This document shows, in pieces, positions 63,907 through 64,000 of a stretch of 64,000 bases of DNA; position 1 is the first letter of the stretch; every line of letters starts with the position of its first letter. Below the pieces are notes generated by a model. The model searched no databases, was not told the DNA's origin, and was given only the letters and a program-made list of their open reading frames with translations. The DNA is taken from assembly GCA_963204835.1 (NCBI GenBank), contig CAUJHJ010000057.1, forward strand, positions 124,001-188,000, in the 5' to 3' direction. The DNA comes from Pseudomonadota bacterium (GTDB lineage: Bacteria; Pseudomonadota; Gammaproteobacteria; Steroidobacterales; Steroidobacteraceae). The translations under genes were made by a program, and so were the position numbers.

Positions 63907-64000
63907 GTGATCGACCAGCTGACGCTGATCGCCTGCTGGCTGCTCGTGCCGGCCGGCCTTGTCGCCGTGATCGACGACTGGTTCCTGCGCCCGGGCCGGG
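63907..64000 (+). CDS. lepB: Signal peptidase I, 5' end only
   Basis: Removes Sec signal peptides at the periplasmic face. Only the first 31 codons are in the window: a GTG start two bases after lepA, a membrane helix (LTLIACWLLVPAGLVAVID) and the basic turn DDWFLRPGR, as in LepB N-termini. Assignment rests on the hydrophobic start and the standard lepA-lepB neighbourhood; catalytic Ser and Lys lie beyond the right edge. Confidence 0.75.
   Translation, partial: MIDQLTLIACWLLVPAGLVAVIDDWFLRPGR

Overview
This window is chromosomal core sequence from a GC-rich Gram-negative bacterium, most likely a gammaproteobacterium near the Xanthomonadales/Steroidobacterales/Nevskiales. The evidence is lipid A, BamA and Skp genes; a PII-uridylyltransferase/lysine (dap) locus; a gammaproteobacterial rpoE-rseA-rseB-lepA-lepB locus; a recJ-prfB-lysS block preceded by a gene resembling Xanthomonas rpfE; and a Pcm N-terminus of Xanthomonas type. 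This assignment rests on gene content and order, not on a phylogeny. I saw no transposase, integrase, CRISPR array, rRNA or tRNA.

Layout. (1) 1-17.6 kb, mixed strands. A lysine/nitrogen locus on the minus strand (map, glnD, dapC, then dapD, then dapE running off the left edge) is interrupted by accessory blocks: a c-di-GMP GGDEF/EAL protein coupled to a glycine-zipper envelope protein, a LytS/LytT-type two-component pair, a secreted SnoaL-like protein, and on the plus strand a phosphate-starvation module (porin, pstS, pstC, pstA, pstB). Both the porin and pstS carry convincing Pho boxes at the canonical distance from a -10. (2) 17.6-47.4 kb, almost entirely plus strand: rpsB-tsf-(terminator)-pyrH-frr-uppS-cdsA-dxr-rseP-bamA-skp-lpxD-fabZ-lpxA-lpxB-rnhB-dnaE-accA-tilS-pyrG-kdsA-eno-ftsB-ispD-ispF-truD, an enoyl-CoA isomerase-like gene, a divergent smr-domain gene, then surE and pcm. 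Many neighbours share ATGA/TGATG junctions. (3) 47.4-47.7 kb: an AT-rich then repeat-rich gap with a 16-bp tandem repeat inside a long-range inverted repeat, where nlpD/rpoS would often be expected. (4) 47.7-55.0 kb: a Mth938-domain gene, an rpfE-like gene, recJ, prfB with its programmed +1 frameshift, lysS, murI and convergent ygfZ. (5) 55.0-59.3 kb: a complete succinate dehydrogenase operon with assembly factors: an SDHAF4 homologue, sdhC, sdhD, sdhA, sdhB, sdhE and a probable ygfX-like gene, with ygfZ divergent. (6) 59.3-64 kb: rpoE with its own sigma-E-type promoter, rseA, rseB, a glutaredoxin-like gene, lepA and the start of lepB.

How the genes work together. Most of the window builds and monitors the cell envelope: isoprenoid precursors (dxr, ispD, ispF, uppS), phospholipid and fatty acid supply (cdsA, fabZ, accA), lipid A and KDO (lpxD, lpxA, lpxB, kdsA), peptidoglycan precursors (dapC, dapD, dapE, murI), outer-membrane protein assembly (bamA, skp) and its stress sensor (rseP with rpoE/rseA/rseB). 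Translation and replication genes are interleaved. The least explained features are the 47.4-47.7 kb repeat island, the 17-bp dyad between ygfZ and the sdh operon, the long C-terminal tail on ribosomal protein S2, and two genes (prfB, lepA) whose -10 elements sit so close to the start codon that their messages may be leaderless.
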